From PALSA-1444 sp964291045 (lineage in GTDB: Bacteria > Chlamydiota > Chlamydiia > Chlamydiales > Rhabdochlamydiaceae), in contig NZ_OZ197277.1 of the NCBI RefSeq assembly GCF_964291045.1, positions 434,001 through 498,000 of the forward strand: a stretch of 64,000 bases of DNA. Reading direction: 5' to 3'. Under the pieces are notes generated by a model. That model saw only the letters and a program-made list of their open reading frames with translations. It searched no databases and was not told the DNA's origin. Shown in pieces: positions 37,901-45,608 of this stretch. Every line of letters begins with the position of its first letter. Positions within the stretch are counted from its first letter, which is position 1. The position numbers and the translations under genes were made by a program.

Positions 37901-39311
37901 GATTTGTACAGCGAGAGAGATCAAGATCTCCTCCTAGCTGAAGCCCTGTAGGAAGAGAAGTAAGATTTCTACAATGAGAGAGATCAAGATTTCTTCCTAC
38001 CCGAAGTCCTTCAGGAAGAGATGTAAGGCCTGTGCAATAAGAGAGATAAAGATTTCTTCCTACCTGAAGCCCTGTAGGAAGCGAGGTAAGATTTGTACAG
38101 CGATAGAGATCAAGATCTCCTCCTAGCTGAAGCCCTGTAGGAAGAGAATTAAGATTTCTACAATCAGAGAGATCAAGATTTCTTCCTACCCGAAGCCCTT
38201 CAGGAAGCGAGGTAAGATTTGTACAGTGAGAGAGATTAAGATCTCCTCCTAGCTGAAGCCCTGTAGGAAGAGAAGTAAGATTTCTACAACGAGAGAGATT
38301 AAGATTTTGTCCTACTTGAAGCCCTGCAGGAAGCGAGGTAAGCGCTGTACAATGAGAGAGATTAAGATCTCCTCCTAGCTGAAGCCCTGTAGGAAGAGAA
38401 GTAAGGTTTGTACAATGAGAGAGATCAAGATTACGTCCTATCCGAAGCCCTGCAGGAAGAGATGTAAGGCCTGTGCAATAAGAGAGATAAAGACGGCCTT
38501 CAACTTCTAAGTCTTGAGGAAGAGAGGTGAGATGTTTGCAACCAGAGAGGATAAGGGAGTCATACACTTTAAGCCCCCTTGGTAAAGCCGTAAGAGCTGT
38601 GCAATCAGTCAGGTCAAGAGAGAATCCTACTGTAAAATTTTCAGGTAGATGTGTCAAAGCTGTACAACCGGAGAGATCAATAGATCTTTCTACTTTAAGA
38701 TCATGAGGAAGAGATGTAAGACTGATGCAGTTTCTGGCATCAAGATCTCTATTTACTTTAAGTCCTTTAGGAAGAGATATAAGGTTTGTACAGCTAGAGA
38801 GTTTTAAAGCTTCTTTTACATTAAGATCTTCAGGAAGAGAGGTAAGATTTGTGCAGTTAAAGAGTATAATACTACCTTTTACGGTCAGGACTTTGGGTAA
38901 AACAATAGGTTTTCTACAATCTGTAATAGATAGGTCTCCCTCAACCTCCAATATATCAGGTAAAGAGAAAGGGGTATTTAAGCGGCTAAAACATACGTCA
39001 CCCGTAACTGTGAGTTTTTGGAGTAAAAAATAAAATATCTCTTCTTGAGCTTGCTTTTTATCTGCAAGTTTTGAACAGTTAAGCGATCCTTCTATTTTAA
39101 CGTCTTTATATCTTAAAAGGGCCAAAGAGCGAATAGTAGAAGAATCAATTTCTACAGAACCTTTAATAAGAATTTGATGAGGTAATTCTTCCAAATCTGT
39201 TAAGTGAGATAACTCTTCTACTGAAATCACTTTACAAGACTCTGTATGCTGAAGATTAGAAGGTTGTGTAAGATCATAAGCTGAGTTCAGATTAACAGTT
39301 GGAATATGCAT
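34932..39311 (-). CDS. LRR-NEL E3 ubiquitin ligase, IpaH/SspH-type (second giant paralogue)
   Basis: A 1459-residue minus-strand paralogue of the 8666 gene. It has a related N-terminus (HQILIKGSVEIDSS aligns with HDIVIKGDVTIDSS), then about 47 leucine-rich repeats of 21 residues (consensus LPEGLQVGGDLNLSHCTNLTS), then a NEL domain with catalytic Cys1259 in SSCDDRVMTTL, KTLHFVDEVEVYMAFHTRL and WDPWKRYQRR. The conserved extension after NEL (CCPYLQDKPDHPVLYNN) is also present. No signal peptide or membrane segment is seen, as for type III effectors. The start at 39311 has CAGGA upstream and the same MHI beginning as the paralogue. Several antisense frames stay open through the array because of the repeats; they are not genes. 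The host target is unknown. Confidence 0.92.
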   Translation of the reverse strand: MHIPTVNLNSAYDLTQPSNLQHTESCKVISVEELSHLTDLEELPHQILIKGSVEIDSSTIRSLALLRYKDVKIEGSLNCSKLADKKQAQEEIFYFLLQKLTVTGDVCFSRLNTPFSLPDILEVEGDLSITDCRKPIVLPKVLTVKGSIILFNCTNLTSLPEDLNVKEALKLSSCTNLISLPKGLKVNRDLDARNCISLTSLPHDLKVERSIDLSGCTALTHLPENFTVGFSLDLTDCTALTALPRGLKVYDSLILSGCKHLTSLPQDLEVEGRLYLSYCTGLTSLPAGLRIGRNLDLSHCTNLTSLPTGLQLGGDLNLSHCTALTSLPAGLQVGQNLNLSRCRNLTSLPTGLQLGGDLNLSHCTNLTSLPEGLRVGRNLDLSDCRNLNSLPTGLQLGGDLDLYRCTNLTSLPTGLQVGRNLYLSYCTGLTSLPEGLRVGRNLDLSHCRNLTSLPTGLQLGGDLDLSRCTNLTSLPTGLQLGGDLNLSYCTGLTSLPEGLRVGKNLDLSHCTALTSLPEGLQVERDLNLSYCTGLTSLPEGLRVGKNLDLSHCTALTSLPEGLQVERDLNLSHCTALTSLPEELQGEGHLDLSYCAALTNLPKNLTVKRHFNLSHCIALTSLPEGLIVKHPLSLSHCTNLTHLPEGLQIKGNLNLSECTHLTRLPEGLQVEGDLDLPHCTSLTSLHEGLQIKGDLDLSECTHLTRLPEGLQVGGHLNLSRCTHLTYLPEGLQVGGDLNLSECTHLTRLPEGLQIKGNLHLSRCTNLTSLPTGLQLRGNLNLSRCTNLTSLPIGLQLGGDLNLSHCTNFTSLPAGLQVGQILNLSHCTNLTSLPTELQLRGNLNLSHCTNLTSLPTGLQLGGDLNLSHCTNLTSLPEGLRVGRNLNLSECTHLTCLPEGLQIKGNLHLSRCTNLTSLPEGLQVGENLDLSRCTNLTSLPTGLQLGGDLNLSHCTNLTSLPEGLRVGRNLNLSECTHLTRLPEGLQIKGNLDLSRCTNLTSLPEGLQVGENLDLSRCTNLTSLPEGLQVEGNLNLSHCTHLTSLPERLQVEGNLNLSHCTHLTSLPERLQVGGDLNLFKCTALTALPNNLILGGNLDLTDCRSLTSLPNWVAMLGSRSNRSQRIVTLEGARLSPAILSRLQEATRNAQGIQFYFSHQASEEYITDFTALFPALEFWQEQIEEKPFINIEELSLRLHHRLIEVRDHQNLLTFLTRLTGTADYYNSATRPSLARQILQMIQMMSEDQEACHHAALIIHQGLSSCDDRVMTTLNDMAIYQTLRKLEQPSVTAEELKMTGKGFFCIEELNKKIKTYIKTLHFVDEVEVYMAFHTRLQEMLNLPVHMKNMLFRRCVAIANEQIDSIGRAVLQEMTEAAFEAFLSTWDPWKRYQRRMSVITWEQLPAVDKVLSSTECCPYLQDKPDHPVLYNNVVYDYDAFIKRYIDEGIDLYRAQVQIDQLFRITSS
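35996..39000 (-). repeat. LRR-coding 63-bp repeats (about 47 units)
   Basis: Tandem 63-bp units encode the LRRs of the minus-strand NEL protein. Several 126-bp pairs are almost identical, for example the blocks starting at about 37621 and 37747. Blocks around 36240-36500 and 36540-36760 are also nearly the same, so multi-unit segments have been duplicated recently. Confidence 0.88.
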
Positions 39312-39661
39312 GAAAATCCTGAATAATATTTTTTTACAAATAAATTTTATTGAGAATTGAGCTTATCAGGGTTGTTTTTTTAATTCCAGTTAAAATAAAC
39401 TTAATTTTTTTATTAATATATATTTTTTTAATTTCTAAGGTCTGTAATTTTGAGCTCAATTGATAGATTTTGAAATGGTCTTGGATATTTAAGAGATTTC
39501 TCATAAAGGAAGTTATAAAAAGCTATCACCTTTTCATGCAAAAATTCAAATTCTTTATTCAATCACACTTTAATCAAAAATTCCTGAGGTAAAGGTAGAG
39601 GCTTTTCTAGGTTGATTAATAATAAAAATATCTTAATGAAACTCAAGTAAGCGTTGATTGA
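39312..39661. other. Intergenic, very AT-rich, no gene seen
   Basis: 350 bp upstream of the second NEL gene and downstream of the YkgJ-like gene, both on the minus strand. Long T and A tracts are present near 39370-39450. No ORF, RNA gene, remnant or strong hairpin was recognised. The NEL promoter is expected here. Confidence 0.5.
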
Positions 39662-40060
39662 TTAACGGGTTCTCTCTTTTTCAATATGCGCAAACGGAAC
39701 TAAGGGAGCCTCAGCATTGATTCCTTCGCACCTTTTGGATGCCTCTTCCCAATGAGCTAAAGATTCTAAGTTTTCATTCCACCAAGGAAATGTTTTGCAC
39801 TGCTTAGGGCGGGCTGGATAAATTTGGCACCGATTATTTTTCAAAAATACACAGTCGTAGTTTCTGCGATCTTCATTAAGAGAAACCCTTCCAAAGACCG
39901 ATCTTGTGTAGGTTTTAAGGAACTCTTCTTCTGAAATTTGAAGATAATTTGCCATATCTTGAATTTCTTGAGGGGAAATCCAGACGTAACCTGGCTCTTT
40001 TGAGCAGCACCCTCCGCACCCTGTGCATTCAAAACGGAGTCCTTTTTTATACCATGTCAT
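39662..40060 (-). CDS. YkgJ-family cysteine cluster protein (CxxCxxCC, Fe-S/zinc binding)
   Basis: A 132-residue protein of the YkgJ/UPF0153 family. The cysteine-rich signature CTGCGGCC is near residue 12, and CVFLKNNRCQIYPARPKQCKTFPWW supplies the remaining conserved cysteines, as in the family, probably as ligands of an iron-sulfur or zinc site. Its exact role is not known. The start overlaps the end of the phosphoesterase gene by 14 bases, so the two form an operon. Confidence 0.85.
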   Translation of the reverse strand: MTWYKKGLRFECTGCGGCCSKEPGYVWISPQEIQDMANYLQISEEEFLKTYTRSVFGRVSLNEDRRNYDCVFLKNNRCQIYPARPKQCKTFPWWNENLESLAHWEEASKRCEGINAEAPLVPFAHIEKERTR

Positions 40061-40961
40061 ATGTTTCTCTTAAGTTGCCTAGCCACTGGCTAGAGTTCCA
40101 TGTGTAATGTTGAATGGTGATGGATGAGGGGTAAAGATCAATGAGGCTCCATCCGCTTTTTTTTGCCTGAGTGGTAGACCCTGAGTCAAGCACTAAGGGA
40201 AGGCTCTCATCCCTTAAATCCGTTAAAGAGGCGTGATGTGTATGACCATGACAGTATAGCTGAATACGGGGTTGTTCTTTAAGGATTTGTTGAAGAGTCT
40301 CTATATGCTTTAGCCCTCTTCTAGAAGGCTCTTTTTGAGTGAGAGGAAAGTGATTGATCATCATCACTTTGTCTTGAAGGGGTATCTCTTCTAAGGCGCG
40401 TTTTAAAGCAAGATTTGTTTGAGCTTTAAAACGGCCTGTCGATTGAAATAGGGGAGTAGGCTCTGTTGTATCTAAGCCAATAATCCACCATCTGGGGCAC
40501 AACTTCTTCAAGCTAAGCCCATCTTGAATGAGAGAATAGGAAAGCTTTTCATCCCAACAGGCATCAAAGAATTGATAAAAGAGAGAGTTCGTATAAGCTT
40601 TTTTTGTGTAGCAGTCGTGATTGCCGGGGACTAAGTAGACAGCTATGCCTTTTTGCTTCAATTGATCACGGTACTGTTTTGCAAAGGTAAATTCTTCTTC
40701 TGCAGAAGTTGTAGAAACATCTCCTGTGATGATCACTGCATTAACCCCTAGAGATTGCAAAAGAGAGGGAAGGCCTCTTAGCCTTGAATAATCAAAGCAT
40801 CTTCCTCTATTTATGAGGGCATTTAGCTTTCCCAGTAAGCTTTTACAAGAGAGGTTAGAGAAGGTAAATTTGTCTTCTATAAAATGGAGATCAGAGAGAT
40901 GAGCGATTCTAAATATGGGTTTAATCTCAGATAAAATAGGAGAATGCAAGGGTGTTTTCAT
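40047..40961 (-). CDS. Calcineurin-like metallophosphoesterase
   Basis: A 304-residue two-metal phosphoesterase. All family motifs are seen in order: LSDLHF (D-x-H), ITGDVSTT (GD), VPGNHDCY (GNHD), INHFPL and CHGHTHHA (GHxH). It resembles CpdA/Icc-type cytosolic enzymes, but the substrate cannot be told from motifs. No signal peptide is present. It is the first gene of a two-gene minus-strand unit with the overlapping YkgJ-like gene. Confidence 0.88.
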   Translation of the reverse strand: MKTPLHSPILSEIKPIFRIAHLSDLHFIEDKFTFSNLSCKSLLGKLNALINRGRCFDYSRLRGLPSLLQSLGVNAVIITGDVSTTSAEEEFTFAKQYRDQLKQKGIAVYLVPGNHDCYTKKAYTNSLFYQFFDACWDEKLSYSLIQDGLSLKKLCPRWWIIGLDTTEPTPLFQSTGRFKAQTNLALKRALEEIPLQDKVMMINHFPLTQKEPSRRGLKHIETLQQILKEQPRIQLYCHGHTHHASLTDLRDESLPLVLDSGSTTQAKKSGWSLIDLYPSSITIQHYTWNSSQWLGNLRETYDMV

Positions 40962-41657
40962 GATGGATGGGTGAGCAGTTTATTTTTTTAACTCTCTTAC
41001 TATAGCAAGTGACTCCCTTTTTTGAAACGGCAGAATCGAAAGAGGCTCTAGATGATTTAAAGAGTTAGATAGAGGGTGAAAAAACATCTCTATCAGGGAT
41101 AAAACCCCATTCTACCCTTATCAATGATTTGCTTTTTCTTAAATCGAGACGCTAAGACTGCTAATATATGCGATCATAGAGCGTGCATATTCAATATGAT
41201 CGCATCAGTTTTGTTTTCTTTAGTAGGGATCAAAAGATGCATATCTTCAAAGAGTTGATAGATCTAGTGCAAGGTAATTTTTTTACTTTCCCTGATTCAT
41301 TAGGAATAGATACTCCTCATTCTTCCCATTTTGCTATAATATGTTTAATGGCATTATCTCACAGGATTTTTCCCAATAGAAACTCCCACTTGTTTTTTTG
41401 CCTTTTAGGATCTTGATAACGATTTTAAGCTTAAATTCAACTCAATAAGCTCATCATTTGTTAAATGTTTTACATCCTTAAAAATTCTAAAAAATGGTCT
41501 TAATTCTCTATGTAATTATAAATTTATTTTTTATTTACACTCCATTTTAAATCAAAATTTTGATAACATGCTTTCCATATATGCGCTGTTATATGAAGTA
41601 GATCTATATACTTTTATTAAAAGCTGAATTAAAAAAATATAATTTAAGAGGTGTGCT
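40962..41657. other. Long intergenic gap, one inverted repeat, possible decayed coding tract
   Basis: About 700 bp between divergent genes. It holds an 11-bp perfect inverted repeat (41168-41205). On the minus strand of about 41215-41418 one frame reads protein-like for 70 codons, with segments such as NAIKHIIAKWEE and GVSIPNESGKVKKLP interrupted by three stops, and may be a decayed gene of unknown family. A plus-strand 77-codon ORF (41183-41416) has no supporting features. The last 200 bp is very AT-rich and should contain the promoter of the TPR-variant gene. Confidence 0.4.
41168..41205. repeat. 11-bp perfect inverted repeat
   Basis: The arms atgcgatcata (41168-41178) and tatgatcgcat (41195-41205) are separated by 16 bases. 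The right side is followed by a T-rich stretch. It could be a hairpin or a protein-binding site; no gene ends just upstream, so a terminator role is doubtful. Confidence 0.6.
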
Positions 41658-43166
41658 ATGACAATTAGACCTTATACTTCAATAACAGCTCCATCAGAAA
41701 CTTCTCATGAGGATGAAAATACATTAGTTGCTTTAGGAGAAGATAGAGATGAAAAACTCTCTAAAAAAATTGCATTAGAGACTTCAAAAACAGAACAAGT
41801 AGCTAGTACTATTTTAGAGACAAATCTAAATACAACTGTTAATACGGAATCAAGTCTTTCCAATACTTATGAGAATATCAAGCCGCTAAGTCGTCAATCT
41901 GCTACAAAAAAAGAGCCTTGGATTCAGGCAATTCACTCCAATTCTAAAGATGGGAACGCTTACTATCATCTTGCGACTCTTTTAAAAAATGATGAAACAA
42001 TCCAGCTGTTAAGTGGAAAACTTTATACAAAAAAAGAGCTCTATCTTAAAGCGATTGATATCAATCCTAGGGATGAAGCTTCTCTTTATAATCTTGGAGG
42101 CCTTTTAGAAGATGATGAGACAGTAGAATTTGGTGGGGAATCTTATACACTCAAAAAATTGTATCTTAAGCTCATTGAATTAAATCCTAAAAATGCGCAC
42201 AGCTATGTTAATCTTGCGGATCTTTTAGAAGAGGGTGAAACGGTCCAACTTTTTAATACAGAAATCTGTACAGCAAAAGAGCTCTATCTTAAGGGGATTG
42301 ATATCTATCCTGAAGGTGAACATTTTTATCATAATCTTGCAACCCTTTTAAAAAATGATGAAACAATCCAGCTGTTAAATGGAAAATTTCATACAAAAAA
42401 AGAGCTTTATCTTAAGCTCATTGAGTTAAATCCTAAAAATACCTTTGCGTATTACAATCTTGCAGGCCTTTTAGAAGATGATGAGACAGTAGAATATGGT
42501 AGGGAAATTTATACACCCAAAAAACTGTATCTTAAGGTTATTGAATTAAATCCTAAAAATGCGTACAGCTATTTTAATCTTGCGATTTTGTTAGAAAAAG
42601 ATGAAAAAGCCCAGCTTTTAAATGGAGAAATCTGTACACAAAAAGAGCTCTATCTTAAAGCGATTGATATCTATCCTCAAAATGAAGATTTTTATAACAA
42701 TCTTGCAGATCTTCTCCAAACTCATGAAACAGTCCAGCTTTTCAATGGAGAAACCTATACACAAAAAGAGCTCTATCTTAAATCTATTGATATCAATCCT
42801 GAACAGATTCATTTATACCATATTCTTGCAGACAGTCTAAACAACAATGAAAAGATTCAGTTTTTAAATGGAGAAACCTGTACAAACAAAGATCTTTATC
42901 TAAAGATCATTGCGTTAGATCCTCAAGATGCCAATTCTTATTATGAACTTGCGAATCTTTTAAAAAATGATGAAATAGTCCAGTTTTTAAATGGAGAAAC
43001 CTACACGAAGAAAAAACTTTGTCTTGAAGCTATTGATATCAATTCTGAATCTAGAAAATATTATTATAAGCTTGTTTCTCTTTTAGAATATGGAGAAATC
43101 GTAGAGCTGTTCAATGGGGAAGTCTATACAAAAGAACAGCTTCTTGAGAAGGCTAAAGAGATGTAA
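41658..43166 (+). CDS. TPR-variant repeat protein (no U-box), MTIRP family
   Basis: A 502-residue protein. The first 95 residues are low in structure and begin MTIRPYTSI, the N-terminus shared with the paralogues at 22620, 26282 and 57754. From about residue 96 there are ten repeats of 40-41 residues, consensus YYNLA.LL..DETVQLLNGE.YTKKELYLKAI.LNP. They are TPRs with a beta-hairpin-like insert between helices A and B. There is no U-box-like, catalytic, signal or membrane segment. AAGAGG lies upstream of the ATG. It is probably a secreted or cytosolic scaffold (inference from family and repeat type); function unknown. Confidence 0.8.
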   Translation: MTIRPYTSITAPSETSHEDENTLVALGEDRDEKLSKKIALETSKTEQVASTILETNLNTTVNTESSLSNTYENIKPLSRQSATKKEPWIQAIHSNSKDGNAYYHLATLLKNDETIQLLSGKLYTKKELYLKAIDINPRDEASLYNLGGLLEDDETVEFGGESYTLKKLYLKLIELNPKNAHSYVNLADLLEEGETVQLFNTEICTAKELYLKGIDIYPEGEHFYHNLATLLKNDETIQLLNGKFHTKKELYLKLIELNPKNTFAYYNLAGLLEDDETVEYGREIYTPKKLYLKVIELNPKNAYSYFNLAILLEKDEKAQLLNGEICTQKELYLKAIDIYPQNEDFYNNLADLLQTHETVQLFNGETYTQKELYLKSIDINPEQIHLYHILADSLNNNEKIQFLNGETCTNKDLYLKIIALDPQDANSYYELANLLKNDEIVQFLNGETYTKKKLCLEAIDINSESRKYYYKLVSLLEYGEIVELFNGEVYTKEQLLEKAKEM

Positions 43167-43252
43167 TCAACTCTATTGCTCAACCCCTACTTAAAAAAAG
43201 CTTTTTAGATATCTATACTGTATACAAAATAGTTTGTTTTTCAATTTTCTTA

Positions 43253-43290
43253 TCATTTCCCTATACACAAGTGAGTGTATAGGGAAATGA
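43253..43290. repeat. Perfect 16-bp inverted repeat (hairpin)
   Basis: The arms tcatttccctatacac and gtgtatagggaaatga are perfectly complementary with a six-base loop (aagtga). It starts 86 bases after the TPR-variant gene stop. No T-run follows on either strand, so it is a weak terminator candidate, or a binding site or element end. Confidence 0.7.
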
Positions 43291-43399
43291 CCTAGCTCTT
43301 AAAAATCAGAGCATTGATTAAAGATGGCTTATTAGTAGTAAGAATTTTCTTGGGGAAATTCCATGATACAATATAAAATATTTTTTATTTTGCTAACCT

Positions 43400-43458
43400 A
43401 TCGAAAAACACCTTTGAGTACAGCAAAACCCATATTCTGTACCCTCTCTGCAAGGTGA
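43400..43458 (+). pseudogene. Fragment of the thioesterase gene 3' end
   Basis: The sequence aligns with the last 20 codons of the thioesterase gene at 50982-51476, ending in the same AGG TGA. Similarity continues about 75 bp into the downstream flank (gatcaatttttgat and aatagact). Only the tail is present, with indels, so it is a dispersed gene-end relic. Confidence 0.72.
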
Positions 43459-43532
43459 GATCAATTTTTGATGATTTTCTATTTGATGAAAAAAATAGAC
43501 TCTCAAGGATTTGCATTCAACATGACTTATAG

Positions 43533-43676
43533 AAGATTTTTTACATCTTAGGAATTAATACGCCTAAGCAAAGTAAAGCCAAAGCTTTGCAGCAAGCAGT
43601 TTTGATGGTAATGAAAATGGATCGAAATAAACCCAGGCAATGGGGAGCCTTTTTCTTATCAGGATTACCCAGATAA
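43533..43676 (+). pseudogene. CHAT protein 3'-end remnant
   Basis: A 47-codon open stretch (LGINTPKQSKAKALQQAVL and so on, then PRQWGAFFLSGL and a stop) is the C-terminal tail of a TPR-CHAT protein, close to the tails of the genes at 1226 and 5221. Everything upstream, including the catalytic region, is missing. It lies 30 kb from the nearest remaining CHAT fragment. Confidence 0.88.
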
Positions 43677-43915
43677 GATGACAAGCAGGTGGCATGTATT
43701 TTTAAGAGAAGTTGTTAATATAATTTTATTTATCTAATAAAAAATTATAGATTGTTTGTGCTTGTTCAGAATTTTTTTCTAGAAAGTGATATCCATCAAA
43801 AAAATTGCCCCTTTATGATTAGGTTATATTTCCTCACATATGGACAACAGGTTAGGCATTCTGTTACCATGATTTGCATCATTTAGAAGAGGGGGCGAGT
43901 TAGTCTTAAATCTAT

Positions 43916-45595
43916 TTGAAGATAAACCCATTTTATATCCCTCAAAAAATACCATTAAAAGCATGGAGTCTAAGAGTGTTTAAGCTAAAAAATTATGAAG
44001 AGTTTATCCCCCAAACATTTACAGCGCTTAAAGACTACTGCTTTGCGATCTTTAAAAAAGATCTTTTAGCGGGTATCACTGTAGGAGCTGTCGCTCTTCC
44101 TCTTGCCATGGCGTTTGCTATGGCCTCTGGTGTAGAACCTGAACGAGGGCTTTTTACCTCTATTATTGCAGGGTTTATCATCTCCTTTTTAGGGGGAAGC
44201 TTAGTCCAAATTGGAGGTCCAACAGGCGCTTTTGTGGTTGTGATCTATGCTACTCTTCAAAGACATGGATATGAAGGGCTTGTCGTTGCCACATTTTTAG
44301 CTGGGATATTCTTAGTTGTAATGGGCGCTTTAAGGCTAGGTAACCTAATCAAATTGATCCCTTACTCTTTAGTTGTCGGATTTACAACAGGTATTGCAGT
44401 CATTGTATTTTCTTCTCAAGTAAAAGATCTTTTAGGTCTTGATATGGAGACAGTACCAGCTTACTTTACCCAAAAGTGGCAGGCGTATTTTAAGGCACTT
44501 CCTACAATCGATAGATGGACATCATTTGTCGGTATTGGAGTGATTGGACTAATCTCTGCATTAAAACGGTGGGCCTCTTCTCTTCCTTGGGGCATTATCA
44601 GTATTATTGTAGCATCTCTTATATGCGCTCTTTTTAACCTTCCTGTTGATACCCTATCTTCTCGGTTTGGAGCGCTTCCGACTCATCTTCCATTACCTTC
44701 CTTTAGCTTTGACTGGTCAAGGACATTAGAGGTTTTACCAGATGCCATTACGATTGCCCTTCTAGCTGGCGTAGAATCGCTTCTTTGCGCTGTATTAGCA
44801 GATAGTGTGATTGGGGGAAGGCATAGACCTAACATAGAGCTAATTGCTCAGGGACTGGCGAATATGGGCTCTGCGATCTTTGGGGGTATTCCCGCCACAG
44901 CTGCGATTGCAAGAACAGCTACCAACATTAAAACAGGGGCTAAGACCCCAGTTGCGGGTATGATTCACGCCCTGATTGTTTTATGTTTACTCTGGACATG
45001 CGCGCCTCTTGTCGGTAAGATCCCGCTTGCTGCTCTCTCAGGTATTTTAGTGGTGATTGCTTGGCAGATGAGCGATCTAAAGAACTTCTTTCGGCTGATG
45101 CGTACGTCATGGAGTGATGTCATGATTTTACTCACCTCTTTTTTCCTCACCGTTTTACTGGATCTTACCGTAGCTGTTCAAGTGGGAATGGTGATGGCGG
45201 CTTTTTTCCTCATGAAACAGATGAGTGATATCCCTGTTATGAGTATTCAAGAAGGGGAGTTAGGAGATGATCAAGATGTGTATCACATCCAAGGGCCCTT
45301 CTTTTTTGGGGTGGCAGATCAACTTAAAACAACGCTCATGTTAAAGAAAGAATTTAATAAAAATATTGTACTCAATATGGATAGAGTTCCTTTATTAGAT
45401 GCAACAGGATTACAAGCGTTAAAAGAGATGAGAGATTACTGCAAAGAAAGGGGCTCTAGACTCAGTTTACTCTATGTAAAAAAAGAGCTCATTCCCTTCA
45501 TCGAAAACTATGATTTAGGCTCTTTACTTCATCAAAAAGATCAGGTAGCTACGTTAAATCAAGCTACGCAAGAGCCTCTTACCCTCTCTTCCTAG
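43916..45595 (+). CDS. SulP family anion transporter with STAS domain
   Basis: A 559-residue membrane protein. The SulP core starts with KDLLAGITVGAVALPLAMAFAMASG and GGPTGAFVVVIY, followed by about 10-12 further membrane segments, including NIKTGAKTPVAGMIHAL. A C-terminal STAS domain (about 455-545) has VLNMDRVPLLDATGLQAL. Members move sulfate, bicarbonate, dicarboxylates or other anions; the substrate is unknown here. The start is uncertain: TTG 43916 is the first possible codon after an in-frame stop at 43907, GAGGGGG lies about 20 bases upstream, and GTG near 43975 is an alternative. Confidence 0.9.
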   Translation: MKINPFYIPQKIPLKAWSLRVFKLKNYEEFIPQTFTALKDYCFAIFKKDLLAGITVGAVALPLAMAFAMASGVEPERGLFTSIIAGFIISFLGGSLVQIGGPTGAFVVVIYATLQRHGYEGLVVATFLAGIFLVVMGALRLGNLIKLIPYSLVVGFTTGIAVIVFSSQVKDLLGLDMETVPAYFTQKWQAYFKALPTIDRWTSFVGIGVIGLISALKRWASSLPWGIISIIVASLICALFNLPVDTLSSRFGALPTHLPLPSFSFDWSRTLEVLPDAITIALLAGVESLLCAVLADSVIGGRHRPNIELIAQGLANMGSAIFGGIPATAAIARTATNIKTGAKTPVAGMIHALIVLCLLWTCAPLVGKIPLAALSGILVVIAWQMSDLKNFFRLMRTSWSDVMILLTSFFLTVLLDLTVAVQVGMVMAAFFLMKQMSDIPVMSIQEGELGDDQDVYHIQGPFFFGVADQLKTTLMLKKEFNKNIVLNMDRVPLLDATGLQALKEMRDYCKERGSRLSLLYVKKELIPFIENYDLGSLLHQKDQVATLNQATQEPLTLSS

Positions 45596-45608
45596 AAGAG
45601 AGCGGGTT

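Larger units (their letters stand above)
43167..43915. other. Gene graveyard: hairpin plus two gene-end remnants
   Basis: A gap of about 750 bp before the SulP gene. It contains a perfect 16-bp hairpin (43253-43290), a 3'-end fragment of the thioesterase gene with its flank (about 43400-43535), and a CHAT C-terminal fragment (43533-43676). The last 240 bp shows no recognisable feature except a G-rich stretch at 43888-43896. Confidence 0.7.

Noticed and set aside
41183..41416. 77-codon plus-strand ORF in the gap before the TPR-variant gene
   Set aside because: It starts at GTG in an inverted repeat, has no Shine-Dalgarno sequence and no recognisable motif.
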